NCBI RefSeq assembly: GCF_964355755.1 | Contig: NC_092673.1 | Span: 25,921,001 to 25,985,000, forward strand | Length of the DNA: 64,000 bases | From: Antedon mediterranea | Taxonomy: Eukaryota > Echinodermata > Crinoidea > Comatulida > Antedonidae | Direction: 5' to 3' | In this document: positions 48,913-62,325 of the stretch, one piece after another | Position numbering within the stretch: position 1 is the stretch's first letter | Layout of the letters: each line of letters opens with the position of its first letter | Notes under the pieces: model-generated | The model's database searches: none | What the model saw: only the letters and a program-made list of their open reading frames with translations | Told to the model about the DNA's origin: nothing | Translations under genes and position numbers: made by a program

Positions 48913-51900
48913 TTTCTTGCTTTTAAAACCCAAGAAAGTTTCTTCAAGAAATTCACTTGATTCTAAAAACCAATATCTCCAATCCTCGCAATTGGTAATT
49001 CAGACATTTTGATGGTTACTATGCCAATGCGCAGGCGCAACTTACCGTAACTCACCGCCAATTGGCGCATAATGTTACGTTGTATAGTTTGGTTTCTTAA
49101 TAGTGTTGTATAAATAAATGTCGTGCCTTGTTGATACATTTATTTTGTTCGATAAAGAAAACGACTGTAGTGTTATAATATTTAAATATAATCATATTTA
49201 GATGATTAGATTGATATTAATTTCTATAATTACGAATAACTATAGATCTATACATCGTATTTATATTCCATGTGTTAATATTAGTTATAATTATCTATAT
49301 AATAGTGTTATGTAACATTGATATTATTGTATGTGATTAAAGGAAGATACGTTTAAACTTATCTGTTACTTGGCTTACATATTTAGATGTGGAAGCAGGA
49401 AAATTGTTTTTCAATTGCCATCAATCAATCATTGATTCTCTCAATAATAGTTTTTTTTTTAAAAGAGGGCATATTATTATTTCAAATCTTTAATAACATG
49501 CTAAACAAATTAATTATTATTAATGACATTTATAAAGAATATTCTTCAATGATCAATATAATTATTATCGACCTTCGAAGTATAATCAATATTAATAATA
49601 ATCAATTTTGGCTTTGAATGTAAATCGTCTGCAAATCACTTTAAAAACACTACCGTATCAATCAGTTATTTTACAACTGATTAAAATGATGATTAATTTT
49701 TCATTTAGTTTTACTGCTGGATGTGACAGTAGCATATTCAAAGAATATTTGTCATTTGCAAGCAAAATGCACACCTTTGTATTTCCTTATAAAGGTTAGA
49801 GAATGAGTGATCTGCACTCAGATTCCTAACCTTAGAAAAACGACTTAAACTTTAAGATTCTACAGTCAGTGTGAATCGTCACTATGACGTCACAGACGCG
49901 CATTATAGCAATTTCCTTAATTTTTTGTTGGCTGTAGACGATGCCAAAGGATTATAATATAACTCTCTTGCCCATTTTTATAAATAATGTCAAATCGGGT
50001 CATCTTAAAGGAATGCATGACGTCTGATCATACTACTGAGGGCGGGGAGCAGATCCAAGTGAAGTAAATGAATTGTCATCATCATCGGTCAAAGTCGACC
50101 GGAAATCCTTATACAAAAGGGATGGATTATCCTAATAACGTCACGTAAGAGAAGATTATCTTAATAACGATCGCGTAAATTTAAGCCGTGGGTTATGCAT
50201 CAGGTCATCGTAAGCATGGCATTAGCAGTGACGCGGTGTCAGCGATAATTGATGCATTTCGGCAGATCCAAACTCACATCTTCGTTTGAGATTGCTATGG
50301 ATGGCTGCCTTCCATTCATGCGTAATTTATGCGTTCTTAAACGCGTAATTGGGGTTTCACGTGCAGTTTTCCACCAACGCCAACCAACAGTCGTTGGGAT
50401 TTAAAGGCTCGTATTTAAAGGCGTGATAAGTGTTTAGGCAGATCAAAATTACCATCACGACATTAAAATGTATAGGCATACTTTTGGCCAATTTTAAATC
50501 TGCTTGTTAAATTTTCCAATCTAGATTTTTCTTTCTTGTATTTTACACTGATGATATAGTAGGTAGCCGAGTTCACTTTCAATGTTAAAAAATAATACTT
50601 TATTCATTGTGACATGGTTCTCTGCTATTTATACCTTTTAACGTATTTTAATCACATACAGTAGCTATACTTTTAACCATCTTTATTCATCACTGTATAT
50701 ACGACAGCGGTATATAACGCGATGTCGACTTTCTGGCGCTGTTTCTATTTCCAGAAACAATATCTGCATGCACTGTCTCAGTACTACAACTATACTATTT
50801 ATACTGTATCAATAACCAATGTATCGTTCAGATATAGGCATGTACCATTCAGGGACTCTCGGTCCTTGCAGATATTATCATAATCTTTAAAAAGTATGCG
50901 GACACTCATATCAGAATTCCACAATATCGCTCACAGACCTACCACACCCCCACCATTTAAAAATGGTACCCACCCATGATTACATGTGAATACTGAAATG
51001 TAAGCTGTTTGACAGAAAAATGTACACATGGCATTGGTGCTGAAAGAATCGGACATTCTTACTCACTTGTTTCTAATCAGAAAGCAAAAAAAAATCAAGA
51101 TTATATAACCTGTCTTTTTAAGGCGCTCGTAATGTTTAAATGAATCAAACATTATATTCATTATCTAATAAAACTATATTTTTAATTAAGCTATCTACGT
51201 CAGCAATATCAGTTTGCTCATGGAAATATGATATTTAACTTCAACAACATTGTTGTAATTGCTGTGACGGAAACATAAAATGTCTGAAAACATGTGCCTC
51301 GATATTATTTTGTTTTACTTTTCATTGGTTATATATATCAATAGGACCAACTATGTTGTCATATGCTTTTTAACACCTTTATTTTATACGTGAGCCTATA
51401 TTTATTATCTGAATACAACGAGAGAATATGTTCCAAGTTCAGATTGGCGATTATATTATGAGACGGTTGTTAAGTATAGTAATTATATTATTAGCACGAT
51501 TTCGGAACTACAGAACAGTAATACCTGGCACGCCGAACGTGCCTTTAGATGTCTTTTTAACACCGTCGTATAACGTTAATAATTAACGCTGATTGTAAAG
51601 CGTCTATACAAACGAGTTATGCTCCAACATATTATGTAAACACGCAAACACATTAAAGTAATCCGACTGCAATGGGTCTATTGATATAATCTTATCTTAT
51701 CAACATTAAATCGAAACCTGATTGTTTTATCCATAAGACAGGTTTACCCAAATATATTTTGATTTGGTAACATGGACGGTCTCATTTTCGTTCTTACGCG
51801 TAAAGTGAGCCAAAACTGGACGTGTATGCGCATGCCTAAAAGGTAATCAGCGTTCTGATAGCCTCCGTAACTGAGATAGGATAACCCCCACTCACCCCCA

Positions 51901-54900
51901 CTACTCCATATGAATGTGTAAGCGTGTTCAACCAATATAGTCTATTATTTAGGCTACACTAATGACGACATGATACTCTGTCAACATTACAGCAGCAATA
52001 TGCCGTGTAATCAATGCATTAGCCTCGTCGTTGAAATTGAATTACGCACGGGACACACCAGCCAATTCATTTATCGCCTCTTCATGTTTATTTCATGTTT
52101 AAATTATTATGGTGTGGACAGAGGTCTAATTCAATCACTATGTCAACTTACGTTTCGCGTTTAGTGAAAGATAAACAAGCAACTAACTCATGCACAAACT
52201 TAATTCAAGTTGATTTCCTCAATTATTGTTGTTTGTTAAGTTAATTAAATGGTATTCTCCAAAGGTATTAATCGTTTCCCATTTGAGACAAATCACCGGA
52301 TCTCTTATCGTAAAAAAAGTTGTTTGTAGTTGTAGGAAATACTGAAGAGGAACGGAAGGCTAAACAACAGTAGCAATAGTTAGGATTCTCCTCTTACTAC
52401 GGGAGGCTTCAAATTAAAATTATTAAAAATTTTCTTAAAAATTACGTCCACATTGAACCCGGATTCGGTCACGTTATCATAGAAAACTTTTCGATCACAG
52501 ACGTACATTTTGTACGGAATACGAAATGCGTTCGTTGTGCGTAGTTCTATTTTTAAACACGATTTTTTATCTAGCAACCGAAACTGAATCCGGACTCAGT
52601 ATGTACTTCAACATAGCTACGGGAGCTGGGAACCGACCTGTGATAATATAATACTCAAAAAGCTTAACTTCCATTTTGGTATTAGCAAATCACATGGAAT
52701 CGCTTTAGTAATCGTAAAAGCTGTCCAGATCATTTGTAGGCTAAGTCTTCTCGGACTTTAAAATCCGTTCATTCCAGGTCCGTGATTACTCAACCGAGAT
52801 TATAAACGATTCAAATAACTTTCCCTTTAAGTTGGTTGGCTCAACGATAAGAATTGTTACACAACAGAAAGTAAATATTTCAATTTGGCAATTTCATAAA
52901 AAAATTCATTTAAAGTTTTAAACGAAAGTAACAAATACTTTTCCGTCAATATATATATAAGTTCATATAACTAGGATAATAAAGTAATAGATTTAAAGAA
53001 ATCATCGGAAATATCCTGGACATTTAGGTCAGGTCTCATTGGCCTGGTCTAGTTTGTCTGACCGCCGGCAATGGGGTGCCGGAGTTTAATTTAACTAGAA
53101 TCTCCCTTAATTTGATTTGGGAATAATATTTCATTTGGAAACTGTCCAAGTTATAACCGATTCTCCAACACACCTTCAAAAGAAAAAAAAATGTGAGAGT
53201 AGGTATGAGAACAATTTTTCAACTAAATCTAAAATTGTCTATTGCCAGACATTGGATGTTATTAAGCCAAACAAAACGACTATACAGTCAGTAAGAACCA
53301 ATGTTTAACTTTCGAGTGAGGAGAAAACTATAGGTTTTCACACATTGTCCACTCAGACGGCCGGACAAGATAAGTAGTACTTATTTTGTCCTTGATTCAG
53401 AAGACACTTCTATGTTAAAAGAGGGCACTTTTTTGGCTTCAGACCCCCTTTAATAGGAATTCTACTGTATCACATTTCATCATGAATTTCATTTTTTAAG
53501 TAAAATTTAATTCTTATATATTTTTCTGTATGCCGTACCTATTTTGGTTAATCCTATAATTTGTTAAAATCGTATATAGAGTTTCTATTTCTAACGACCT
53601 ATATATTTATATACTTGTGGGAGTCTACGGTATGTTTTTATTTATATAAATTACAATAAGTTATAATCATAGTTTATCCATCCTATAATTGGTGAGTTTC
53701 TCGCGGTTGAATGTGCGTATGAAAAAGAAAAAAGAAAAAAAGACACTTGTTAAAGAGATATCCGTATTGAAAAGTAAGGCAATTTCTGTATGAAGTATGA
53801 ATCCCTATATTACTCTTTTTCTTTATTTTCTTGTTTGTATTTAGGTAAATTGCCAAGGATAACTATAAGCGAATTCATTCACTATCTTTCTTAAGGTGGC
53901 AATCCCGTTCACAAAACAAACATACACAAGATGCTCTACATAAGTCTTTGGAAGTGGAGTTGGAGTTCTTACATTGCATAATAGTATCGGTCGTGATTAA
54001 AAAAAGGGGTTAGGATAGGCCTAATAGACAAACTCCTAATGTTTTTGTTTTTTTAGTTTTTAATTAGTTTTTTATGTTCACGTCCCGCTTGTTTGCATAT
54101 GTTAAGGCAGATTCCTTTAGTCTTATTTATTATCTTTATTTTGAATACTCTATCATCGATAAACATATTATATAATCATTCTTAATGGCTATTTCAAATC
54201 AACCAGTGCGTGCCTTTACATTTTTGCGCAGTCAGGTCCGACTCAGGCGGTTGATAAATACCACGTAATGTTTTCAATGTAAAACGTTGCCGAGCAATTA
54301 ACTGCAGGTCACATCACGGAATAAAATCATCACATGTGCACACAGGTGGTCATTATAAAATTGCTGTTTATATAATATTGTTATTAAATTTATTGGTGCA
54401 AATGGAACGACTATTAGACTAATATAAATATCCACTTAATACATCGTTATCAATGCATGAACGCAATTAACTCAAACAGCGACGAGAGTATTAACTTTCC
54501 TGATTCAGTTCAGTGGCATTTATAACGGTATTAATGTTTGCGGATTCTTAATTCTGCTTCTTTGCAAATAATTTTTAGAAAATTCAAAGCTCACAAAATA
54601 AATGCCCGTTAGAATTTTGTGATTTATCGTATCTTTTATAGAAAAATACTGTAATTTTTTCGAATTGCAAACAATTACGGTCCGCGAAAATAAAAAACTT
54701 TACGGTAAACTGATTTATTGCATCTATTTCTGTAATAATTTGTACTGAAGTACACTTGGTAGGAATCCATTATCAGATGAATAGATTTAGACTTTGTTTG
54801 TATATCAGTTATCGACCAATATCGGCTAACAGACAATAATCCGTCATAGTGATTACACGTAAACATCCTATGAATGCTAAATATGTGTCAATCGCTTCAC

Positions 54901-55085
54901 TTAATTAAAATAATTATAATATATAATAATTATAATATATAATAATTATAATACTACATACTAAATAATTAATAGTGAGAGATACATTTTTCGCAAAAAA
55001 AATACAATAAAAGAAATGTGTATGAAAGCGTGATGTTTATTGTATTTGATTTTTTAATTAAATAACATGGAATAAACATCTACCT
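48913..55085. other. Long stretch without recognised genes
   Basis: No protein-like exon was found. A transposon-terminus-like segment is at 53,410-53,475 and an ATAAT/TTATA tandem repeat at 54,904-54,952. Possible regulatory sequence cannot be judged from one genome. Confidence 0.35.
54904..54952 (+). repeat. AT-only tandem repeat
   Basis: AATAATTATAATATAT units of about 17 bp, nearly three copies. Confidence 0.8.
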
Positions 55086-55088
55086 TAA

Positions 55089-55530
55089 AGATGATTGTCC
55101 CCCAAAAACATGAAAAATTAAGATTAATTAAATCAGATTTTGAGTAGGTTATTTTGTAGTTTTTAGTCGCGTGGACGCGACTCTATAGTTCACTATGTCG
55201 GTCGGTCGGTCGGTCTGTCGGTCTGTCGGTCTGTCTGTCGGTCCGGTATCACTATGCGTTTTAGCACGCGACTTATGGCTGTTGGCCTTGTTATAAAGTT
55301 AATCCCTTCCGTAAACAAAAATAATGTCAAATTATCGTATCTTTTATAAATAATTCAAACCAAAAACCCATTGGCTGGCAGACAATTTGACTATTTTTTG
55401 CTTTAGGCCTAAATTAATTAAATAATTTGTTTTCGATTCAATTTTTGTTAAATTTGATAACTACATTGAAATGGCATATTCAACAACAAAAAATGTTTAA
55501 AAAAATATTTTTCAGGGGGACAATACATCT
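55089..55530. mobile_element. MITE family C, complete, split by element B
   Basis: Left end AGATGATTGTCCCCC and right end GGGGGACAATACATCT are inverted and flanked by TAA (55,086-55,088 and 55,531-55,533). The interior matches 12.3 kb and 63.6 kb, with element B inserted at about 55,162-55,291. Confidence 0.85.
55165..55291. mobile_element. Element B, short copy
   Basis: AGTCGCGTGGACGCGACT, then TATAGTTCACTATGTCGG, a GGTC/TGTC tract, GGTCCGGTATCACTATG, CACGCGACT and the GGCTGTTGGCCTTGTT tail. It lacks the 600-bp middle of the long copy at 1.6 kb. Confidence 0.85.
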
Positions 55531-55533
55531 TAA

Positions 55534-58237
55534 ATATATAACTTTCACATTATACTTTATACACTTTGTTGAGACTTATATGGGTCATCTGACAATCAGA
55601 CATAACCAATCAATTTAAAATAATCCAGGAAAATGGCAAGACAAGTAGACAAATGAACCCAATGTGACTGTTAATTCCAAGAATCTGTAAGAATATTTTC
55701 AAACGGAAATATTTAATTAATCCAATACAGTTACAGTACTTGATAACTATTTTAATCTTGTACTTCTTTTTATAGAAATATTTATTCATATAGTTCATTT
55801 AACGATTATTGATATTCCGTTACGTAGACAACGGTTATTGCGTCTAGACAACATTCCTTTATTAGAAAGTCTCTAAAAACAATTAATTACCTTTTAGAGA
55901 TAATATCTATAATAGGTCTAGTGATTTTATTTTCGTTTTAAGTTAATCAATTTCCTCGTTTTGTTCACCAAACCTTATGGCTATATACACTATCAATTTT
56001 TAAATTTTAGGTTGTATTAAATACCCTGTTGATATGCTCGCGAATATTTTTAATGCGAATCTAGCAAACAAGATAATATCACAGAATAGGTATGACACAT
56101 GCAATAAAGTCAGACAGTCAAGAGTCAAAATAATTTAATGAAATATTACTATTTAAAAAGAAACCCGAACAAATCTAAATCAAATCAATATTTTTTTGTT
56201 AAAATTATAGGTGAAAATTGCAAAATACACAAACAAAGAATTTCTTAAATTTGTTTGTTCTTTTCTTTTTGACCAAAGGTCATTTATTGAAACTTTAAAT
56301 TCATTATCAACCACAATACAATAAACTATATAAAATCAGCGCCCATTTTTATAGGTATTTTTTTTATTTATAAAAAGATCAACAAAGTTTTCCCTTGATA
56401 TGTTTTTTTTTTTCAGGAAAAATAGTAGCCGTCCTGGAAACTCTCAATCAAATAGGTTAAAACTGCCTTAATACAAAAGTAATAATATAGATATTGCAAA
56501 GTGCAAGTGAGTGCTGCGAGCAGATCTAATGCCTAGCATAACGTAGTTTTGATGACGGTGGGCCGGCCCTCCTAAAGACACAAACCCAATGTCTATACTA
56601 GAACACTTCTCATTGGATAAAAAAATACCTCCCATGGATCATGCAGCGTACAATCATCATTCGCCTGCAATACTTGTTTTCAACCGCATAGAGCGAAAGT
56701 CGTAAACGTAGCCTAGGTCGTCTTAGGCCAATGTTTTGTAGACAAACAGTGAACTTTCAGATCTCACAAGCAATGAAGCATGACATTGGTGTCGAGAATA
56801 TTATACTGAATACTATAGCTGCTACGCAGCAAAACGATATGTTTCTAACATAGCAACTTGTTCCGAGTTTCTTTTAAAATACAGTACGTGTACTTTATAT
56901 ACAAAGGTTAATACATCTGAACAAAGATTCTGAACTGTTCATTGTAACGAGCAACATTTTCTATAATTACATTGTGATCGAGGCAATCGTCTTAAGTTAC
57001 ATTGATCGACTAAATTGTATTCAATAACATTATTACTGTGTATTTCAAACTCGTATACATTTGTTAACAGATGAACAGTAAATGTCAATTTCAGTTAATC
57101 GGTGTTAACCAAAGTCTACAGTGCCTTCTAAATTATCGCAAAGTACATTGTTCATTAGTGGATGAACTAATTGCGGCGAATAGCGGTATTTACTGTTTAA
57201 TGTCGATATATGATCACTATTAGTGAATGACCGAATCAAAACACGTTATTGAACGACTTCGATTCAATTGCCATAATCAGTGATTGATGCTACAGTAAAT
57301 AGGGGCTACAATGTGTACAATAGTAAAGATAAGGAAAAACTTCAACAACAAAATAAAGCTAGTCTGTGGTAATGAAGAGGAAACTTTTTCCATACATTGG
57401 CTTACAGGTTCGAATCCAATGACGTCATCTAACCTTAATTTTAGAAATTACCACAACTGTGTCGTCGAGTAATAATAAAGTGAGGAAGCGCGTCCAAACT
57501 CCTACGCATGCGCACAATGACTTAACATGAACAAGCATGTTGTTGGGCGTCACAGTGCCTGTACGACTCATGCAATCGAGTACACTCGCTCAAATTTAAC
57601 CGGACATAACAAAACCATCAGTTTCTTAGCTACGGATTTTCTTAACAAACTGTTACTAATGATATGTTACTAATGATAGTGCACATTTTTCTTCAAATAA
57701 AATTGCAAAACTTAATGTATATACACGATTACCATCTACAGAAAAATGCCATACAATAGGCCTATTTATTGATTTTTTTCTTGATTTTGTTTCAATAATC
57801 ACATACCGTCTGGTACGTGACGTCATCAGACACATTGAAAGAGACACGAACAAATATTTGTCAAGAATAATTACAAAAAAAGTGACGTATGGCACGTCCC
57901 CGAGACACAAAGAAACAGAAAAAGACGATAAAATGTATTAACATTTAAAATGTGTAGGTGTTTATTATATCATAGCGGAAGTAAAAGGCAACGTTTAAGT
58001 TGTTTACAGACTATCATATTCTAATAAACACATCAACAAAAAGACAAATTAACGATTACTTTTGACATTTACTCAATTCACATTTATTTACTCATCCTTT
58101 ATAAATATAGTAAATGATGGCAAGGATCCTGCATAGAGAAGTATTTAAACCTGCTTAATAAATCTGAATACAAGTGGAGCCAATAAAGGGGACACCTCCG
58201 AGTGTAGTGTTTAAAAATGCATTTCACGAGAAACTTT
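55534..58237. other. No features recognised
   Basis: AT-rich sequence without protein-like frames or clear repeats. Confidence 0.35.
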
Positions 58238-58243
58238 CTTATA

Positions 58244-58925
58244 AGTGGCGTTCACATCGAACTATGGCTAGTTAATTTAACTAGATTATCTATAATGATC
58301 TCGCCATAATTTGGATGTGAACGCTCAATTATGTCCGGATGATGGTTTTTTTCTGGACAATTATTGCTGCTTGGATTTAGAACTAAATCCAAGGATAGCC
58401 AGTTATTTTATGAGGGTAATCCAATTAACAACCCAGCAGGTGACCTTCAGTCTCATTTGCACTAATGAAATTAAAGAATTGTTTAACCCAATTGAAGAAT
58501 TTTCATATTTTACATTTAAATTGCAAGGAATATGGTTATTCTTCATTGTGTACTACCGTAAAATGTCCTAAAAAATTAAATGAACTATGTCTGATGAGGA
58601 ACAGAGGTCTATAATAGATATAAGAGAAGATGGTAGGCCTACAATATTTACTATACTGAAAAGTATATAAAAAAAGTATACAAAATTTAACAAATGATTA
58701 ATTGGTAATCACAAGTTAAAAGTAAACAACATACAGGATAAATAAAAAAAAGAGATGATTTTTTTTATACATAAAATAGTATTTAAAATCTTCAATACCA
58801 GGTTTTATGAAATTGAATTAACTAGACATAATTGTGCCAAAGAACAGGATTTGTCAAGGTTAGTCCAGTTAGTAGAAAATTGTTAAATCCACTTCTTCTA
58901 GACATAGTTCCATGTGAACCCCACT
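58244..58925. mobile_element. DNA-transposon-like element of about 680 bp
   Basis: Ends AGTGGCGTTCACATCGAAC and an inverse ending GTTCCATGTGAACCCCACT share about 25 of 29 positions, with ATA immediately outside both. An inner open frame of 86 codons shows no known domain. Boundaries are within a few bases. Confidence 0.65.
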
Positions 58926-58929
58926 ATAG

Positions 58930-61900
58930 TGTTTTCCCCCGATTAGTGTCAGAGAAAAGGATTTCTTTTACTGTAGCCTACGTCACATGACGCCTGTTTG
59001 GGATTACCCAGGTTTGACACCCCTTTTATGTAATATTCTACCACTATCCTATCATCCTAACACGATTGTTTGTATTCATAGATATAGGCCCACATTTGTT
59101 TAACGGAAGAGATATTAACGGCATTATCCATTGCAACAAAGCATTCACTAAGTTAGGCGGTTTTAATATCACTCCAGATGATTTTAAACTAAACCAAACA
59201 TGAATTAAGAATAATATATAAAGGTCAATAGTTAATTGAAACTAGAGTATCTTTTGACAAATTAAGTTGATGACGTCATTCAAAGGGTGCGCGAAAATTA
59301 CCAGGATAAAAAACCCCATTAATTAGAGGAAAAACCTGTGGTATTTCCGGTTCTGCTTTCTTGAGGTAATTGCATATGTAATAACACTTCACAACTTTTT
59401 ACTCAGCTAATGCATAATTCCTTTGATATTAAATACGAAACATCAAATGAAATCAAAAGTTAAAATACGGAAACGAACGAAAGCACAGTAGGTAAGACGA
59501 ATTAACGAGTATTCGACCGGTTTGTTTTGATCAGTTAACTAGAAGCACGTGCGGATTTGAGTAGATAGATGTTCTCAAAATTCGAACCAGTCGAATACGC
59601 TATCTGATGCTGCCAAACTATTGTTAAACTGGTCTTCATTTTCTCTTATGTAAACTACGTGTGTTAACATGCCAAACCATCTTGAAATCATTACCGAAAC
59701 ATGAAAAAATATGGTATCTACTGATAGAAAACACCAGAGAATAATTTGGCAAAATGCGTGGAATTACCTGTCAACTTTTAAAAAAAAATTCTCATCACCG
59801 TGTTGACGCTCCCTCAGAACGGAAACGGAGATCGTAGTAAGTGAGCGCCACACATTGCCCTTAATCTTTTAGAAGCTTACAGAGGGCAAGACGTAGAGAA
59901 AAGATTTGTGAGAAGCTACAATAATGACTGGTGTAACACCTTATAAATCGTACTAACCCTTGGGATCTGAGCTGAACATTATAAAACATTAAACCGTCGA
60001 TACTAAAACTCGATCTGACGTGACAAAATGACACGGTTATAGTACGTCGTTTAGGCCTAGAGTAATTAGAGCGTGGTTGACACCATTTAGACGAGTTTGC
60101 GACCGAATACGTACGCCGAGAAATCTATTTCGCAGGCCAACATTTATCGGTTTAACATTTTAAAACCAGTATCTTAATAAGAAGCCAATGAATAAAAAAA
60201 AAACACCTGGTCATCGACCAAAGCATTTTTTATTTATAGCCAAAGACAAATAAATTATGACTATATTCAGTCCATTTTATTACTTTGCGTGTTAAAGTGT
60301 TATATAAAAAGTTATTATAAGCATATATCATACGTCGTGTCTACCTATTAATTAGGTCATTGTAATAATCATTATTACCGTATCTTATATTTCACCTGTT
60401 CGTTGAAATTGGCGTTGATAATACAGGTCTATTATAATGGAAAACAATTCTCATCTAGAGCTCTAATTTCAATTTGTTCTAAGTGGTACAAAATATCAAC
60501 CAAGACAATGTCACTTTTATAATTATTATAATATTTATTTGCCTAAACTTAAAATAGATGCAGTAGAGCAAATTTAGGAGTAAAAGGCTATTGACTTGAT
60601 TCAAGCTTGACCCATGCGCAAGGTGTCTTTTATTTTGTAGATAATTATTCTAATACAAAAAACTTAAACCAGATTAACAGCTGCCGAGATGGTGATCCAT
60701 TCTAATGTTTGCGGCTCATTTGTGAAACACCTCATGTTTATTTCAATTATTCGTCGAGTCTTTTATAATCGTGTCAAGAAAAATAAAAAGCAAGTGCGAA
60801 CATTAACAAAAACCTTCAAACAAATTTATCCATTGTAATAATATTTTTGTTCGGTAAGTCAACGTACTTTGAGGTGTTAACGCGTTTGTATTCCGTTACA
60901 TTGCAAGAAAGGTCACTTTATCTACTTTCTAATCAAAAGACAATCTACTTTCCCAAAGGTTCTGTAATAACTGTTATAATAGAATACTGAAATCATAAGA
61001 ATGAATAAAATTCTGACAAAAATGTTTGAAATTAATAAGATTTAAATTCCTCAAGTAGGTCTGCAGCTACGTCCTGAACAGATACTACATTGACAGAGAG
61101 TTTTAAAAGCACTGAAAGAGCAACTATACAACCGTTATTTTTTACCTATCAGAAAGGATATTTATTTATCATTAGTAGGTCAATTATGAATTATCGTTCC
61201 ATATAAATACAATTTGATTTAATCTATTTCAACAATTGTAATTTGTTGTTCATTTCAAATACAGGTTCATTGTTGTGTTTTTTTTTAATTGTTTAGACGG
61301 AACAACACGTTTTTGCTTTCTGGGTTCAGTCTTTTTTTACTTAAATATGATTTCTTTATTTTAATATTAATTAGTAATGTTAATGTTAGTATTATTGGTT
61401 AAGATCAGGAAAGAGTGAAATTGTAGAAGATCACAGCATATTATTTGATACCGTTATAAGTGGATTTCTCAGTACTATAGGTAACGGATAGGCCTTGAAA
61501 TCACATTGCAAATAATGAATCAAAACAGTTTTACAAATTTTGTGATTTATATATGTTTGCAATTTATAAAAACAAAGATTTATTTTCTTTTTAAAAATAT
61601 CTGCAGATTGACATTTTTTAATTAACCGGCTGATATGTGTTGGCGTGGCATTAGATAAATTAGCTTTTATACGTTAATTATTGTGAGCTGACCAAATACT
61701 ATAACAGTGAACTATTCAAGTTATATGGTTTGAGTCATCAGGCGTTATTGCATATGAACGGTTTTAAGAGGTTTATAATAGCTTGAATACATCTTATTTT
61801 TAAATAACGGCAATATTTAATCCTTTTAATTAATTTTACAAGGCAAAATAAAACAGGTAATGGATAATAACCATTATTGTGTTCGCGTTGCATTGCACAA

Positions 61901-61952
61901 TTATGTGGGTGTGATTCGTATTTTGGCGTGGTCTTCACTTGGCTCTTTTTAC
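58930..61952. other. Stretch with a small hairpin only
   Basis: No gene recognised. A 90-bp hairpin element is listed separately. Confidence 0.35.
59509..59598. mobile_element. Short hairpin element (90 bp)
   Basis: GTATTCGACCGGTTTG and CGAACCAGTCGAATAC are inverted with few mismatches, plus inner TTTTGA/TCAAAA. Confidence 0.6.
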
Positions 61953-61955
61953 TAA

Positions 61956-62130
61956 AGCTTGGTTCCCACTAGAACGTAACACAAGGACGTAAACGCAACG
62001 CAAGCGTTTTAACCAATGACAAGCGAAGTTATAGACAGCAATCACAAGCGAATAAGCCATCTCTTGTGATTGGTCAATTCACTTGCGTTGCGTTACGTCC
62101 TTGTGTTGCGTCGCTAGTGGGAACCACGCT
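61956..62130. mobile_element. Palindromic MITE with TAA duplication
   Basis: Ends AGCTTGGTTCCCACTAG and CTAGTGGGAACCACGCT, inner ACACAAGGACGTAA and CTTGCGTTGCG pairs, flanked by TAA at 61,953-61,955 and 62,131-62,133. The two halves are almost fully complementary. Confidence 0.92.
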
Positions 62131-62325
62131 TAAGAGACTAAAGGCGAGAGCAGTGTAGCCACAAAAAGTTGCCCATTTTTAGTGGTAAATCTATAGAGCG
62201 CAAAGCTGTCACTTAGTAAGGTTTTTATAACAAATCTTTAATTACAATAAAAATGGCAGTTTGGCGTGCCATAATTATATTATTTTTCTGTTTCTATTTC
62301 CAACACCAGAATACTCTGTTCAGAT

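Noticed and set aside
57405-57425. GGTTCGAATCC, tRNA T-arm-like
   Set aside because: No A box or acceptor stem at the right distance.
58311-58571. 86-codon frame inside the 58.2-kb element
   Set aside because: No transposase motif or other domain; probably chance.
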